DNA of 64,000 nt from Pseudomonas arcuscaelestis (GCF_016881005.1 NZ_JACOPV010000004.1:62001-126000); one strand, 5' to 3'; shown: positions 17,731-26,898, counted from the stretch's first letter. Program-made: numbers and translations. The notes: generated by a model from the letters alone, not told the origin.

Positions 17731-17807
17731 TGGCGCACCAGGCGGGATTCGAACCCACGACCCCCGCCTTCGGAGGGCGGTACTCTATCCAGCTGAGCTA
17801 CTGGTGC
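17731..17807 (-). tRNA. tRNA-Arg (anticodon CCG)
   Basis: Read on the minus strand, 77 bases fold as a full cloverleaf. The seven-base acceptor stem GCACCAG pairs with CTGGTGC. The D-arm is AGCTCAGCTGGATAGAGT. The anticodon loop CTCCGAA sits in a CCGCC/GGCGG stem, and the T-loop is TTCGAAT. Discriminator G and CCA are encoded (17734-17731). It marks the boundary between the accessory island and the core genes starting at gabD. Confidence 0.95.
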
Positions 17808-17867
17808 GTAATTGTTGCGGCGGCCTATTTGACCACTAGCTGTCACCCTTCTCAACTCGAGGAGTAT

Positions 17868-17910
17868 TGCCTTCGGAGGGCAGTACTCTATCCAGCTGAG
17901 CTACGAGTGC
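17868..17910 (-). pseudogene. 5' half of a second tRNA-Arg (integration scar)
   Basis: On the minus strand, 43 bases match the 5' half of the intact tRNA-Arg with three or four differences: a different acceptor strand (GCACTCG), the same D-arm and the same CTCCGAA anticodon loop. Similarity ends just after the anticodon stem, and there is no T-arm or 3' acceptor strand within the next 60 bases. It cannot make a tRNA. A break at the anticodon stem is typical of tyrosine-recombinase insertion into a tRNA gene. Confidence 0.75.
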
Positions 17911-18090
17911 AACGCGGGCGCCATGATACCCATCTAGACTGGCGGCGTCCATCGCCGCAACGGGCTGTGTTCGATTTTGCACACGCAGGGGCTTAAAGGT
18001 AACGTTGATCTGAAAAAGGTCGCCATATAGCGCTTTTTGTTCTTTTTTTCGAACACCCTATTGTCCTTTTTCCCCGTTGCTCCTAGGATT

Positions 18091-18108
18091 CGTTTGAGAT
18101 TTCAAACG
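18091..18108. promoter_or_regulatory. Inverted repeat and -10-like element upstream of gabD
   Basis: CGTTTGA and TCAAACG flank GATT at 18091-18108, a likely operator. A TACAAT hexamer resembling a sigma-70 -10 box lies just downstream at 18121-18126. A second inverted repeat (TGTTC/GAACA) lies at 18038-18055. Confidence 0.4.
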
Positions 18109-18171
18109 CTCTCCTTTTTCTACAATCAATAATTCGCGCCGTGTCTGTACGGTGCCGTTAAGGAAGCCGAC

Positions 18172-19614
18172 ATGCAGCTTAAAGACGCCCAGTTGTTCCG
18201 CCAGCAAGCCTTCATCGATGGCATGTGGTTGGACGCGGACAACGGTCAGACCATCAAGGTTAATAACCCGGCTACCGGCGAGATCATCGGCACTGTGCCG
18301 AAGATGGGCGCTGCCGAAACCCGTCGCGCCATCGAGGCCGCCGACAAGGCGCTGCCGGCTTGGCGTGCGCTGACCGCCAAGGAACGTGCTGGCAAGCTGC
18401 GTCGTTGGTTCGAATTGATGATCGAGCACCAGGAAGACCTGGCCCGCCTGATGACCACCGAGCAAGGTAAGCCACTGGCCGAAGCCAAGGGCGAAATCGT
18501 CTATGCCGCTTCCTTCATCGAGTGGTTCGCTGAAGAAGCCAAGCGCGTTTACGGTGACACCATTCCTGGCCATCAGCCAGACAAGCGCCTGATCGTTATC
18601 AAGCAGCCAATCGGTGTGACCGCAGCGATCACGCCGTGGAACTTCCCGGCGGCAATGATCACCCGTAAAGCCGGCCCGGCCCTGGCCGCTGGCTGCACCA
18701 TGGTGCTCAAGCCTGCGTCGCAAACGCCGTACTCCGCCCTGGCCCTGGTTGAGCTGGCCCACCGTGCCGGTATTCCGGCTGGCGTGCTGAGCGTGGTAAC
18801 CGGTAGTGCTGGCGATATCGGCAGCGAGCTGACTGGCAACCCTATCGTGCGCAAGCTGTCCTTCACCGGCTCGACCGAAATCGGTCGCCAGCTAATGGCC
18901 GAATGCGCCAAGGACATCAAGAAAGTTTCCCTGGAGCTGGGCGGTAACGCACCGTTCATCGTGTTCGACGATGCTGACCTGGATAAGGCCGTTGAAGGCG
19001 CGATCATCTCCAAGTACCGCAACAACGGCCAGACTTGCGTCTGCGCCAACCGTATCTACGTTCAGGACGGCGTCTACGATGCTTTCGCCGAGAAGCTCAA
19101 GGCTGCTGTAGCCAAGCTGAAAATCGGTAACGGTCTGGAAGATGGCACCACTACCGGTCCGCTGATCGATGGCAAGGCTGTTGCCAAGGTCCAGGAGCAC
19201 ATTGCCGACGCAGTTGGCAAAGGCGCCCAGGTACTGACCGGCGGCAAGCTGATCGACGGTAACTTCTTCGAGCCAACCGTTTTGATCAACGTGCCGAACA
19301 ACGCCGCCGTCGCCAAGGAAGAAACCTTTGGCCCGCTGGCACCCCTGTTCCGTTTCAAGGACGAGGCTGAAGTTATTGCCATGTCCAACGACACCGAGTT
19401 TGGTCTGGCCTCGTACTTCTACGCCCGTGACATGAGCCGTGTGTTCCGTGTCGCTGAAGCGCTGGAGTACGGCATGGTTGGTATCAACACCGGTCTGATC
19501 TCCAATGAAGTCTCGCCGTTCGGCGGTATCAAGGCCTCGGGCCTGGGCCGCGAAGGTTCCAAGTACGGCATCGAGGACTACCTGGAAATCAAATACCTGT
19601 GCATCAGCATCTGA
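18172..19614 (+). CDS. gabD: Succinate/glutarate-semialdehyde dehydrogenase
   Basis: An NAD(P)+-dependent aldehyde dehydrogenase of 480 residues that oxidises succinate semialdehyde, and in pseudomonads also glutarate semialdehyde, to the dicarboxylate. The catalytic pair is visible as Glu in ELGGN (~254) and Cys in GQTCVCANRI (~287), with the cofactor-binding ITPWNFPAAM region near residue 145. AAGGA precedes the ATG. It forms a unit with gabT downstream, serving GABA and 5-aminovalerate (lysine) catabolism. A hairpin follows the stop, so gabT may be partly uncoupled. Confidence 0.95.
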   Translation: MQLKDAQLFRQQAFIDGMWLDADNGQTIKVNNPATGEIIGTVPKMGAAETRRAIEAADKALPAWRALTAKERAGKLRRWFELMIEHQEDLARLMTTEQGKPLAEAKGEIVYAASFIEWFAEEAKRVYGDTIPGHQPDKRLIVIKQPIGVTAAITPWNFPAAMITRKAGPALAAGCTMVLKPASQTPYSALALVELAHRAGIPAGVLSVVTGSAGDIGSELTGNPIVRKLSFTGSTEIGRQLMAECAKDIKKVSLELGGNAPFIVFDDADLDKAVEGAIISKYRNNGQTCVCANRIYVQDGVYDAFAEKLKAAVAKLKIGNGLEDGTTTGPLIDGKAVAKVQEHIADAVGKGAQVLTGGKLIDGNFFEPTVLINVPNNAAVAKEETFGPLAPLFRFKDEAEVIAMSNDTEFGLASYFYARDMSRVFRVAEALEYGMVGINTGLISNEVSPFGGIKASGLGREGSKYGIEDYLEIKYLCISI

Positions 19615-19637
19615 TCGCAGCGTAAGGCTTTACCTCT

Positions 19638-19676
19638 GCCAGCGGGGCGCGAGAGCGACGTCTCGCTGGCCTTTTT
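19638..19676 (+). terminator. Hairpin with T-run between gabD and gabT
   Basis: GCCAGCG (19638-19644) pairs with CGCTGGC (19664-19670) and is followed by CTTTTT. It may be a terminator or attenuator after gabD, leaving gabT to partial read-through or its own promoter. Confidence 0.55.
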
Positions 19677-19797
19677 ACACCGTACACCCAGTGGCCTGGG
19701 CCCCTGCAGCAGTCGATCAACGCATGCTGCCTGCAGTTGAATACCGGCCACTCTGACTTGAATCGCGCCACCCTGCGTGTGGCGAATTGAGGACATT

Positions 19798-21078
19798 ATG
19801 AGCAAGACCAACGAATCTTTGATGCAACGTCGTGTCGCCGCTGTTCCACGCGGTGTTGGCCAGATCCACCCGATCTTCGCCGAGTCGGCAAAAAACGCCA
19901 CCGTCACTGACGTCGAAGGCCGTGAGTTCATCGACTTTGCCGGCGGCATCGCGGTACTGAACACCGGTCACGTGCACCCGAAGATCATTGCTGCCGTTGA
20001 AGCTCAACTGCACAAGCTGACCCACACCTGCTTCCAGGTTCTGGCGTACGAACCGTACGTAGAAGTTTGCGAGAAGGTCAACGCACTGGTGCCAGGCGAC
20101 TTCGCCAAGAAAACCCTGCTGGTTACCACCGGTTCCGAAGCTGTTGAGAACGCCATCAAGATCGCTCGCGCCGCTACTGGCCGTGCCGGCGTGATCGCTT
20201 TCACCGGCGCTTACCATGGTCGCACCATGATGACCCTGGGCCTGACCGGCAAAGTCGTTCCATACTCGGCGGGCATGGGCCTGATGCCAGGCGGTATCTT
20301 CCGTGCTCTGTACCCGAACGAACTGCACGGTGTGAGCGTTGATGACTCGATCGCTTCGATCGAGCGCATCTTCAAGAACGACGCCGAAGCGCGCGACATC
20401 GCCGCAATCATCCTGGAGCCAGTACAGGGCGAAGGTGGTTTCTACGTTGCGCCTAAAGAGTTCATGAAGCGTCTGCGCGCACTGTGCGACCAGCACGGCA
20501 TTCTGCTGATTGCTGACGAAGTACAGACTGGCGCTGGCCGTACCGGCACCTTCTTTGCCATGGAGCAAATGGGTGTTGCCCCAGACCTGACCACCTTCGC
20601 CAAATCCATCGCTGGTGGCTTCCCACTGGCCGGTGTCTGCGGCAAGGCCGAGTACATGGACGCTATCGCTCCAGGCGGCCTGGGTGGCACCTACGCAGGT
20701 AGCCCGATCGCTTGCGCCGCGGCCTTGGCCGTAATGGAAGTGTTCGAAGAAGAAAACCTGCTGGAGCGCAGCCAGGCTGTTGGCGAGCGTCTGGTCGCTG
20801 GCCTGAAGAAGATTCAGGACAAGCACCCAATCATTGGTGAAGTGCGCGCCCTGGGCTCGATGATCGCCATTGAAGTGGTCGAAAAAGCCGGCACCCTGAC
20901 CCCTAACGCTGCTGCAGTTGCCTCGGTTGTAGCCAAGGCTCGCGACAAGGGTCTGATCCTGCTGTCGTGCGGCACCTACGGCAACGTCCTGCGTATTCTG
21001 GTTCCACTGACCTCGCCTGATGAGCAACTGGACAAAGGTCTGGCAATCATCGAAGAGTGCTTTGCTGAACTCGCGTAA
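19798..21078 (+). CDS. gabT: 4-aminobutyrate/5-aminovalerate aminotransferase
   Basis: A PLP-dependent class III aminotransferase of 426 residues. It transfers the amino group of GABA or 5-aminovalerate to 2-oxoglutarate, making the semialdehyde used by GabD. Visible motifs are TGSEAVENAIKIAR for phosphate binding, ADEVQTGAGRTG with the PLP-binding Asp, and FAKSIAGGFPL with the Schiff-base Lys (~268). The ATG at 19798 has TTGAGG upstream; an in-frame start further upstream lacks one. A strong terminator closes the unit. Confidence 0.95.
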   Translation: MSKTNESLMQRRVAAVPRGVGQIHPIFAESAKNATVTDVEGREFIDFAGGIAVLNTGHVHPKIIAAVEAQLHKLTHTCFQVLAYEPYVEVCEKVNALVPGDFAKKTLLVTTGSEAVENAIKIARAATGRAGVIAFTGAYHGRTMMTLGLTGKVVPYSAGMGLMPGGIFRALYPNELHGVSVDDSIASIERIFKNDAEARDIAAIILEPVQGEGGFYVAPKEFMKRLRALCDQHGILLIADEVQTGAGRTGTFFAMEQMGVAPDLTTFAKSIAGGFPLAGVCGKAEYMDAIAPGGLGGTYAGSPIACAAALAVMEVFEEENLLERSQAVGERLVAGLKKIQDKHPIIGEVRALGSMIAIEVVEKAGTLTPNAAAVASVVAKARDKGLILLSCGTYGNVLRILVPLTSPDEQLDKGLAIIEECFAELA

Positions 21079-21096
21079 ACTGTGACGCAGTAGAAG

Positions 21097-21123
21097 AAAA
21101 ACCCGCTTCGGCGGGTTTTTTTT
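21097..21123 (+). terminator. Rho-independent terminator after gabT
   Basis: ACCCGC (21101-21106), a TTCG loop, GCGGGT and then a run of T residues, with upstream A residues extending the stem. Confidence 0.9.
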
Positions 21124-21218
21124 CGCCCAAAGGAATGCAAGGAAGCTAAGGTTGCTTGCAAGGAGACACCCTGGAAGGTGCGCTGGATTGCGTGTAGAGA
21201 ATTATTGGAGAGTTGAGT

Positions 21219-22427
21219 ATGAGCGTTGTCACCCCCCCCACGGCTCCTTGCGTGCTGATTGCCGAAGGCGACCCCTGGGTGCGGGAGATGCTGAGTCAGA
21301 TGCTCTTGAGTGTGCGCTGTGATGCGCGCCTGCAGGTGTGCGCCGACGGCTCGCAAGCGTTGGCAGCGCTATCCTGCCAACCTGATCTGATTATTGCCGC
21401 ACGCGAATTGCCCGGTGGCGATGGCCTTGATCTGCTGCGCAACGTACGGGCAAAAGGTCGTCAACCGGCGTTGCCGTTCATTCTCATGAGCAACCGTAGC
21501 GACAGTGCCAGCGTGCGCGAGGCGTTGCCATTCGCGCCCACAGCTTACCTGAGCAAACCGCTGAATATGGATTCCCTGCGCCATCGGCTGGAAGAGCTGT
21601 TGATCAAGGTGGGGGAGCAAATCGCCTGTCCGGTGCCACCGTTGCAACCAGGCATGACCTTGCCACGCTTTCTCGAAGGGCGCCGGGCTACGGCAGATGG
21701 CGGACCATTGCTGGCGGACGTGCAGCAGGCAATCAAGCGCAGCTTGAACCCGCAGGGGCTCAACCTGAAAACGCTGGAAGAGGAAATCCGTAATGACCCG
21801 CAGATTACTGCGGTACTGATCGCTGCAGCCAATAGCGCCGCGTTGCACCGTGATGGCGCCGTGCAAACGTTGTTGCAGGCACTGAACAAGCTGGGCACCA
21901 CCCAGAGCATGAACCTGATTCTGGGGCTGACACTCAAGCGCAGTGCCAAGCTCAGCGACCCTTTGCTGTCGCAACACGCCGAGCACTTCTGGGCGCTGTC
22001 ATTGCACGCTGCCGAATACGCACGCACCCTGGCACGCATGCTTGAGCTGGACCAGGAACGTTGCTACTGCGCAGGTCTGTTGCATTGCCTGGGGGATCTG
22101 GCGTTGCTACGTTGCCTGCAGGAATGGCGGTTGTCCGGCGGGGAGCTGGATGAGGATGGCATCGAGTTGTCGCTCAATGAATACGGCGCGGCTTTCGGAT
22201 CGGCGCTTCGCACTCGCTGGCGCTTGCCGCTGGAGTTGCGCGAGTTGATCGCTGCGATCTACCAGCTGGGCGGCGGTGTGTATTCGCGCGAAGCCTTGGT
22301 AATGAACCTGGCGGGGCAGCTGGCGCGCTTGCCGGCAGACCAGGGCCTGGAGGCGTTGGCTGAAAGCAGAACGGCACGGCTGTTGAAGGTAGGAATGCCC
22401 GAGCTGATGCGCTTGCGCAAAGTTTGA
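21219..22427 (+). CDS. HDOD-domain signalling protein with degenerate receiver domain
   Basis: A 402-residue protein. Residues ~10-125 have the response-regulator receiver fold: acidic AEGD early and the conserved Lys in AYLSKPLN. The usual phospho-acceptor Asp is replaced, the strand reading DLIIAARELP with Ala where Asp is expected, so it probably is not phosphorylated in the standard way. The C-terminal half is an HDOD domain (~170-370), a degenerate HD module used in signalling and chemotaxis-related proteins. GGAGAG precedes ATG 21219. It stands alone after the gabT terminator and converges with the GGDEF gene. Confidence 0.8.
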   Translation: MSVVTPPTAPCVLIAEGDPWVREMLSQMLLSVRCDARLQVCADGSQALAALSCQPDLIIAARELPGGDGLDLLRNVRAKGRQPALPFILMSNRSDSASVREALPFAPTAYLSKPLNMDSLRHRLEELLIKVGEQIACPVPPLQPGMTLPRFLEGRRATADGGPLLADVQQAIKRSLNPQGLNLKTLEEEIRNDPQITAVLIAAANSAALHRDGAVQTLLQALNKLGTTQSMNLILGLTLKRSAKLSDPLLSQHAEHFWALSLHAAEYARTLARMLELDQERCYCAGLLHCLGDLALLRCLQEWRLSGGELDEDGIELSLNEYGAAFGSALRTRWRLPLELRELIAAIYQLGGGVYSREALVMNLAGQLARLPADQGLEALAESRTARLLKVGMPELMRLRKV

Positions 22428-22466
22428 GCGGCTGAAATCAGCGGGAGGTCATTGTTCAAGGTGGGG

Positions 22467-23456
22467 CTAGCCAATCACGATCTGATTCTTGCCCTGCCGC
22501 TTTGCCTGATACATCGCCGCATCCGCTCGTGCAAAGAGGCTGTCCAGTGACGCGTCTGGGTCGGTGATGCCCGTCAGCCCCTGGCTAACCGTTACGCCGA
22601 ACGCCTGGTCTTCATAACTGAAGCTCAAGCACTGAATCTCCCGCTGCAAACGCTCGGCAATCTGCTTGGCGATTTGCGGGTTGCAGCCAGGAAACACCGC
22701 CGCAAACTCTTCTCCACCAATGCGTCCAAACAGGTCACCACGGCGCAGCACGGCCTTGCCAATGTCGGCAATGCGCTGAAGTACCGCGTCGCCTTCCTGA
22801 TGGCCATAGGTGTCGTTGATTTGCTTGAAATCATCGATATCCAGTAACAGGAACGACAACGGTGCTTGCTCCCGGCGAGCGGTTTCGAAAGCTTGCTCGG
22901 CGCAGTCGAAGAAGTGTCGGCGGTTGCTGCTTTGGGTCAGCACGTCGGTGGTGGCGAGGCGTTGCAGTTCGCCTTCAAGTAGTTTTTTCTCGGTAATGTC
23001 TTCAGCCATGCCAACCACTATCAGTCGATCGTTGTTGTCTGGCTGTTGATTGATAAAGCACTTGTCGCTGATCCAGCGCACACGACCTTCAGCATCGATG
23101 ATGCGGTACTCGCGATCTTCCACGGCACCCTTGACCAGCACCTCGGCCAGGCTGCGTTCGGCGTAGTCCAGGTCGTCAGGGTAGATGCTGTCGCGCCATT
23201 CGTTGAAATCAGCCAGCAGCAGCCCTGCCGAACGACCAAAAATTCGTTCGTACGCGGGGCTTACGTAAAGCACCTGGCGCAATTCCCAGTCGAACGCCCA
23301 GAGCACGGCATTGACGCTGTCGAGCAGCGAGCTGAAGAGTTGTTCTCGTTCGCTCAAGCGCGCCACTTCGCCTTGTGCATGCATGAGTGCCAGGAGCGTC
23401 TGGGCGAGTTCAGGGGGTGTGCTGTGGGGTTGAGACAACGGTTTCTTATTGACCAT
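22467..23456 (-). CDS. PAS-GGDEF diguanylate cyclase
   Basis: A 329-residue soluble protein with a PAS domain (~35-150, ending in the PAC-like MAEDITEKK) and a GGDEF domain (~165-325). The active site reads GGEEF and is intact, so c-di-GMP synthesis from two GTP is expected. No RxxD inhibitory site is obvious before it. I chose ATG 23456 (MVNKKP); a start at 23492 is also open, but its extra 12 residues look non-conserved. No membrane segment is seen, so the PAS ligand is probably cytoplasmic. Confidence 0.85.
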   Translation of the reverse strand: MVNKKPLSQPHSTPPELAQTLLALMHAQGEVARLSEREQLFSSLLDSVNAVLWAFDWELRQVLYVSPAYERIFGRSAGLLLADFNEWRDSIYPDDLDYAERSLAEVLVKGAVEDREYRIIDAEGRVRWISDKCFINQQPDNNDRLIVVGMAEDITEKKLLEGELQRLATTDVLTQSSNRRHFFDCAEQAFETARREQAPLSFLLLDIDDFKQINDTYGHQEGDAVLQRIADIGKAVLRRGDLFGRIGGEEFAAVFPGCNPQIAKQIAERLQREIQCLSFSYEDQAFGVTVSQGLTGITDPDASLDSLFARADAAMYQAKRQGKNQIVIG

Positions 23457-23591
23457 TTGCGCGGAACTTCTCACACAGAGGCGGGCGGCCATGACCTGGC
23501 CCGCCGCAGGGGCGTAGTGCCAGTCAGAGTGAAAATAAGCGGTGAAGTTCCGACAGGCGCGCCCCGCAGTGGGGCGCGCCGATCAACGGCG

Positions 23592-24776
23592 TTAGCTCAA
23601 GGCGGGGCGCAGGGAGTAGGTTTTGAGCTGGGCGGCGAAGTCGCGCAGCGACTGGATACCGCTGGCTTCGGCCTCGTGTACCCAGTCTTTCATGGCCGCC
23701 AGCATGTCGTGACCGTTGGCGCTGGTGCGCAGCCAGATTTGCTGCAGGGCCAGGCGTTTCTCGTAGATGGTCTTGAGTGCCTGGCTGTGCTCGAACATGG
23801 TCTGGATACGGGCGTGATGACGGTCTTCCAGCAAGCTGGTTTCTCGTGACAACAGGCGCTTGGCGCGACGGAACTGATGGCGAACCGAATCATCGACCCG
23901 CGCCAGTTCCTGTTTGACCAGGGGCGCGATTACCAGCTTGCGGTACTGGGCCATGATCTGGAAGCGGTTGTTGAGGATCGCCATTGCCGTGTCCATGTCC
24001 AGCTGGCCCTTGCCTTCGACGCGGTGGGCGATAGGCGCAACGCGCTGCACCTTGGCCAGGCGCAGGAAGCAGAACAGCTTGATCCATGCCCAGCCCATGT
24101 CGAACTCCCAACGTTTGACCGACAGCTTGGCCGAGTTCGGGTAGGTGTGGTGATTGTTGTGCAGTTCTTCACCGCCGACGATGATGCCCCAGGGCACCAG
24201 ATTGGTGGCGGCGTCGCGGCACTCGAAGTTGCGGTAGCCCACGGCATGGCCAAGACCATTGATGACGCCGGCTGCCCAGAATGGAATCCACATCATCTGC
24301 ACCGCCCAGATGGTGATGCCGATGGTGCCGAACAGCAGCAGGTCGATAACCGCCATCAAGGCGATGCCGCCCAGCTTGTAGCGCGAGTAGAGGTTGCGCT
24401 CGATCCAGTCCTCAGGGCAGTTCTTGCCGTAGATGCGCAGGGTTTCCGGGTTGGTCGCTTCTTTGCGATACAGTTCGGCACCCTTGCGCAGCACGGTGGA
24501 CAGCCCCAGGATCACCGGGCTGTGCGGATCGTCGACGGTTTCGCACTTGGCGTGATGCTTGCGGTGGATGGCAGTCCATTCGCGGGTGTTCTGCGCGGTG
24601 GTCAACCACAGCCAGAAACGGAAAAAGTGCTTGAGCCCGGCGTTCAATTCCAGCGAACGGTGGGCTGAGTATCGGTGCAGGTAGACCGTGACACTGACGA
24701 TGGTCACGTGGGTCATGACCAGGGTAACTGCCAGCAGTTGCCAAGCCGACAAGTTGAGCAAACCTTGGTACCACAT
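23592..24776 (-). CDS. desA: Acyl-lipid delta-9 fatty acid desaturase (DesA type)
   Basis: A membrane di-iron desaturase of 394 residues that introduces cis double bonds into saturated acyl chains and adjusts membrane fluidity. The three histidine boxes are visible: HRYSAHR, HRKHH and HNNHH. Hydrophobic segments lie near residues 10-30 and 130-165. ATG 24776 (MWYQG) matches the usual family start; a frame open to 24869 adds 31 residues of doubtful value. The pairing with a divergent GGDEF/EAL gene resembles the P. aeruginosa PA0286/PA0285 neighbourhood. Confidence 0.9.
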   Translation of the reverse strand: MWYQGLLNLSAWQLLAVTLVMTHVTIVSVTVYLHRYSAHRSLELNAGLKHFFRFWLWLTTAQNTREWTAIHRKHHAKCETVDDPHSPVILGLSTVLRKGAELYRKEATNPETLRIYGKNCPEDWIERNLYSRYKLGGIALMAVIDLLLFGTIGITIWAVQMMWIPFWAAGVINGLGHAVGYRNFECRDAATNLVPWGIIVGGEELHNNHHTYPNSAKLSVKRWEFDMGWAWIKLFCFLRLAKVQRVAPIAHRVEGKGQLDMDTAMAILNNRFQIMAQYRKLVIAPLVKQELARVDDSVRHQFRRAKRLLSRETSLLEDRHHARIQTMFEHSQALKTIYEKRLALQQIWLRTSANGHDMLAAMKDWVHEAEASGIQSLRDFAAQLKTYSLRPALS

Positions 24777-24924
24777 AGGCGATGGGGCCCTCGAAAACTT
24801 AGGGAACAGCGCAAGCATTATCCCTGCACCGACAAATAAAACCAGTCGGCCTTTTAGATAGGAGGTCACGGGATGTTTCTACCCTATAATCCCCCATTAT
24901 TTTTTGTGGGCTTGTCAGGATCTT

Positions 24925-26820
24925 ATGTCTGCTTCCGTTCGAGACGCCATGCGCATGGCTGCGCTTTATCTGGTGTTGTCCGTGCTCTGGCTGGCGCTTT
25001 CTGATCAGGTGTTGGGCAGCGTTTTCGATGAGCCGGTGCAACTGGCGCGCTGGCAGTTGTTCAGTGCGCATGTCTGGGTGCTGTGCAGTGCGTTGCTGAT
25101 TTTTACTTCTCGTGCGCGCTTGTTGAGTTTCATTGGTCTTGGTGCGCGCTTGCGCCGCGAGGACCGGGAGCGGCTACGCATGGCCGCAGCGGTGTTCGAC
25201 AGTACCCTTGAAGGTGTGCTGGTGACTGATCGGCAAGGTGTGATCGTGCACGTGAATCGCGCGTTCATGCGCATTACCGGCTACGAAAAGGACGAGGTTC
25301 TTGGCCAGCGACCGAGCAAGTTCAAATCAGGCCGCCATGCACCGGAGTTCTACCAGGAGATCTATTCGACGCTGACTGAAAAGGGCGAGTGGAGCGGAGA
25401 AATCTGGAACCGGCGCAAGAGTGGTGAGGTGTATCCGCAATGGCAGACCATCTGCGCCATTCACGACGACAGCGGAGAACTCAGTCACTACGTCGCGGTG
25501 TTCAGTGATATCAGTGCGATCAAGCACTCCGAGCGCGAACTGGCTTACCTGGCCCATCATGACCCGCTCACCGATTTGCCCAACCGTATACTGTTCAACG
25601 ATCGCGCCGAGCAGGCGCTGACCGCAGCCCAGGCCAACAAGCGCGGGTGTGCCTTGCTGCTGCTGGATCTGGACCACTTCCAGAGCATCAACGACGGCCT
25701 TGGACACAATGTAGGCGACCAGTTGCTCAAGCTCGTAGGTGAGCGCCTCAAGACGCTACTGGGCAGCGGCGTGACCCTGGCGCGCCTGGGGGGCGACGAG
25801 TTTGCCGTGCTTACCGAGCAATGCCCGCAGGTCGGGCAGGCTGCAGCATTGGCGCAAAGCATTATCGACGTAATGAAGCAGCCCTTCGAAGTCGAGAACC
25901 AGAGTCTGTTTGTCAGTGTCAGCATTGGCATCAGCCTGTTTCCAAGTGATGCACTGAGCGCAGAACAGCTTTTGCGCAATGCTGACTCGGCGTTGTTCAA
26001 GGCCAAGTCCAGTGGTCGTGCGGATTATGCGCTATACACCGAAGAACTGACCGCCCATGCCCAGCAGCGAGTCGAGACTGCGGGTGAGCTACGCAGGGCG
26101 CTGGAGCACGAGGAGCTTCGGGTTTATTACCAGCCTGTGCACGAGCTGAGCAGCGGTGCGATGGTCGGCGTTGAAGCGTTAGTGCGTTGGCAGCACCCGC
26201 AGCGCGGATTGGTTGCGCCGGGTGAGTTCATTCCCATTGCCGAGCGCACAGGGCTGATTGCCGAGATCGATACCTGGGTGTTGCAACAGGCTTGTTCACA
26301 GATGGTGCAGTGGCAGGCAAACGGGAGACCGATACAATTCGTCGCGGTGAATATATCCAGCCGCTTGTTTGGGCATCGGGACCTCTACCTGCAAGTGGCC
26401 AAGGTCCTGCATGAAACCGGTCTGGCTCCAGCCATGTTGGAGCTGGAAGTAACCGAAAGTGCGGTAATGGAAAATCCCGAAGTCGCCCTGGAGCAATTGC
26501 ACCGCCTACGTGAGTTGGGGCTACGGCTGGCCATCGATGACTTCGGCACCGGTTACTCTTCACTGCTGCGGCTCAAGCGCTTGCCAGTACAGAAGCTCAA
26601 GATCGACCAAGGCTTTGTGGCGGGCTTGCCTTGCGATGAGGATGATGCGGCGATTGTCCGGGTGATCATCGCATTGGGCAACAGCATGGGTATGCAAGTA
26701 CTTGCCGAAGGTATCGAGCAGGCCGAGCAAGCGCAGTTCCTGCTGGAGCATCAATGCCTGCTGGGGCAGGGCTACTGGTTTGGACGACCGGTTCCGGCGC
26801 AGCAATTGCGTTGGCAATGA
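24925..26820 (+). CDS. Membrane PAS-GGDEF-EAL protein
   Basis: A 631-residue c-di-GMP enzyme. Two hydrophobic segments (~10-30 and ~40-58) anchor it in the inner membrane. A PAS domain (~80-200) is followed by a GGDEF domain with intact GGDEF (~296) and an EAL domain starting EALVRW, with DDFGTGYSSL further on. Both catalytic signatures look intact, so the net activity is not predictable from sequence. ATG 24925 has AGGA five bases upstream. A TATAAT element in the desA intergenic region could serve as its -10. Confidence 0.9.
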   Translation: MSASVRDAMRMAALYLVLSVLWLALSDQVLGSVFDEPVQLARWQLFSAHVWVLCSALLIFTSRARLLSFIGLGARLRREDRERLRMAAAVFDSTLEGVLVTDRQGVIVHVNRAFMRITGYEKDEVLGQRPSKFKSGRHAPEFYQEIYSTLTEKGEWSGEIWNRRKSGEVYPQWQTICAIHDDSGELSHYVAVFSDISAIKHSERELAYLAHHDPLTDLPNRILFNDRAEQALTAAQANKRGCALLLLDLDHFQSINDGLGHNVGDQLLKLVGERLKTLLGSGVTLARLGGDEFAVLTEQCPQVGQAAALAQSIIDVMKQPFEVENQSLFVSVSIGISLFPSDALSAEQLLRNADSALFKAKSSGRADYALYTEELTAHAQQRVETAGELRRALEHEELRVYYQPVHELSSGAMVGVEALVRWQHPQRGLVAPGEFIPIAERTGLIAEIDTWVLQQACSQMVQWQANGRPIQFVAVNISSRLFGHRDLYLQVAKVLHETGLAPAMLELEVTESAVMENPEVALEQLHRLRELGLRLAIDDFGTGYSSLLRLKRLPVQKLKIDQGFVAGLPCDEDDAAIVRVIIALGNSMGMQVLAEGIEQAEQAQFLLEHQCLLGQGYWFGRPVPAQQLRWQ

Positions 26821-26830
26821 CTGGCCCAAT

Positions 26831-26849
26831 GGCGGGGCAATCCCCCGCC
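26831..26849 (+). terminator. Hairpin after the GGDEF-EAL gene
   Basis: GGCGGGG and CCCCGCC pair around a short loop ten bases after the stop codon. There is no immediate T-run (TAAAGGTGTTTT follows), so termination may be weak. Confidence 0.5.
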
Positions 26850-26873
26850 TAAAGGTGTTTTAGTTATATAAAA

Positions 26874-26898
26874 ATTCTTAAATAGTATTTTTAAGAAT
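26874..26898 (+). promoter_or_regulatory. AT-rich inverted repeat upstream of oscA
   Basis: ATTCTTAAA and TTTAAGAAT flank seven bases in a very AT-rich segment about 90 bases before oscA. It is a likely regulator site or promoter region for the sulfur-starvation genes; CysB is the obvious candidate regulator. Confidence 0.45.

Noticed and set aside
17730..17996. An 88-codon plus-strand frame starting [14 protein letters not shown]
   Set aside because: It is the reverse complement of the tRNA-Arg gene and its truncated neighbour, a well-known false protein from tRNA sequence.
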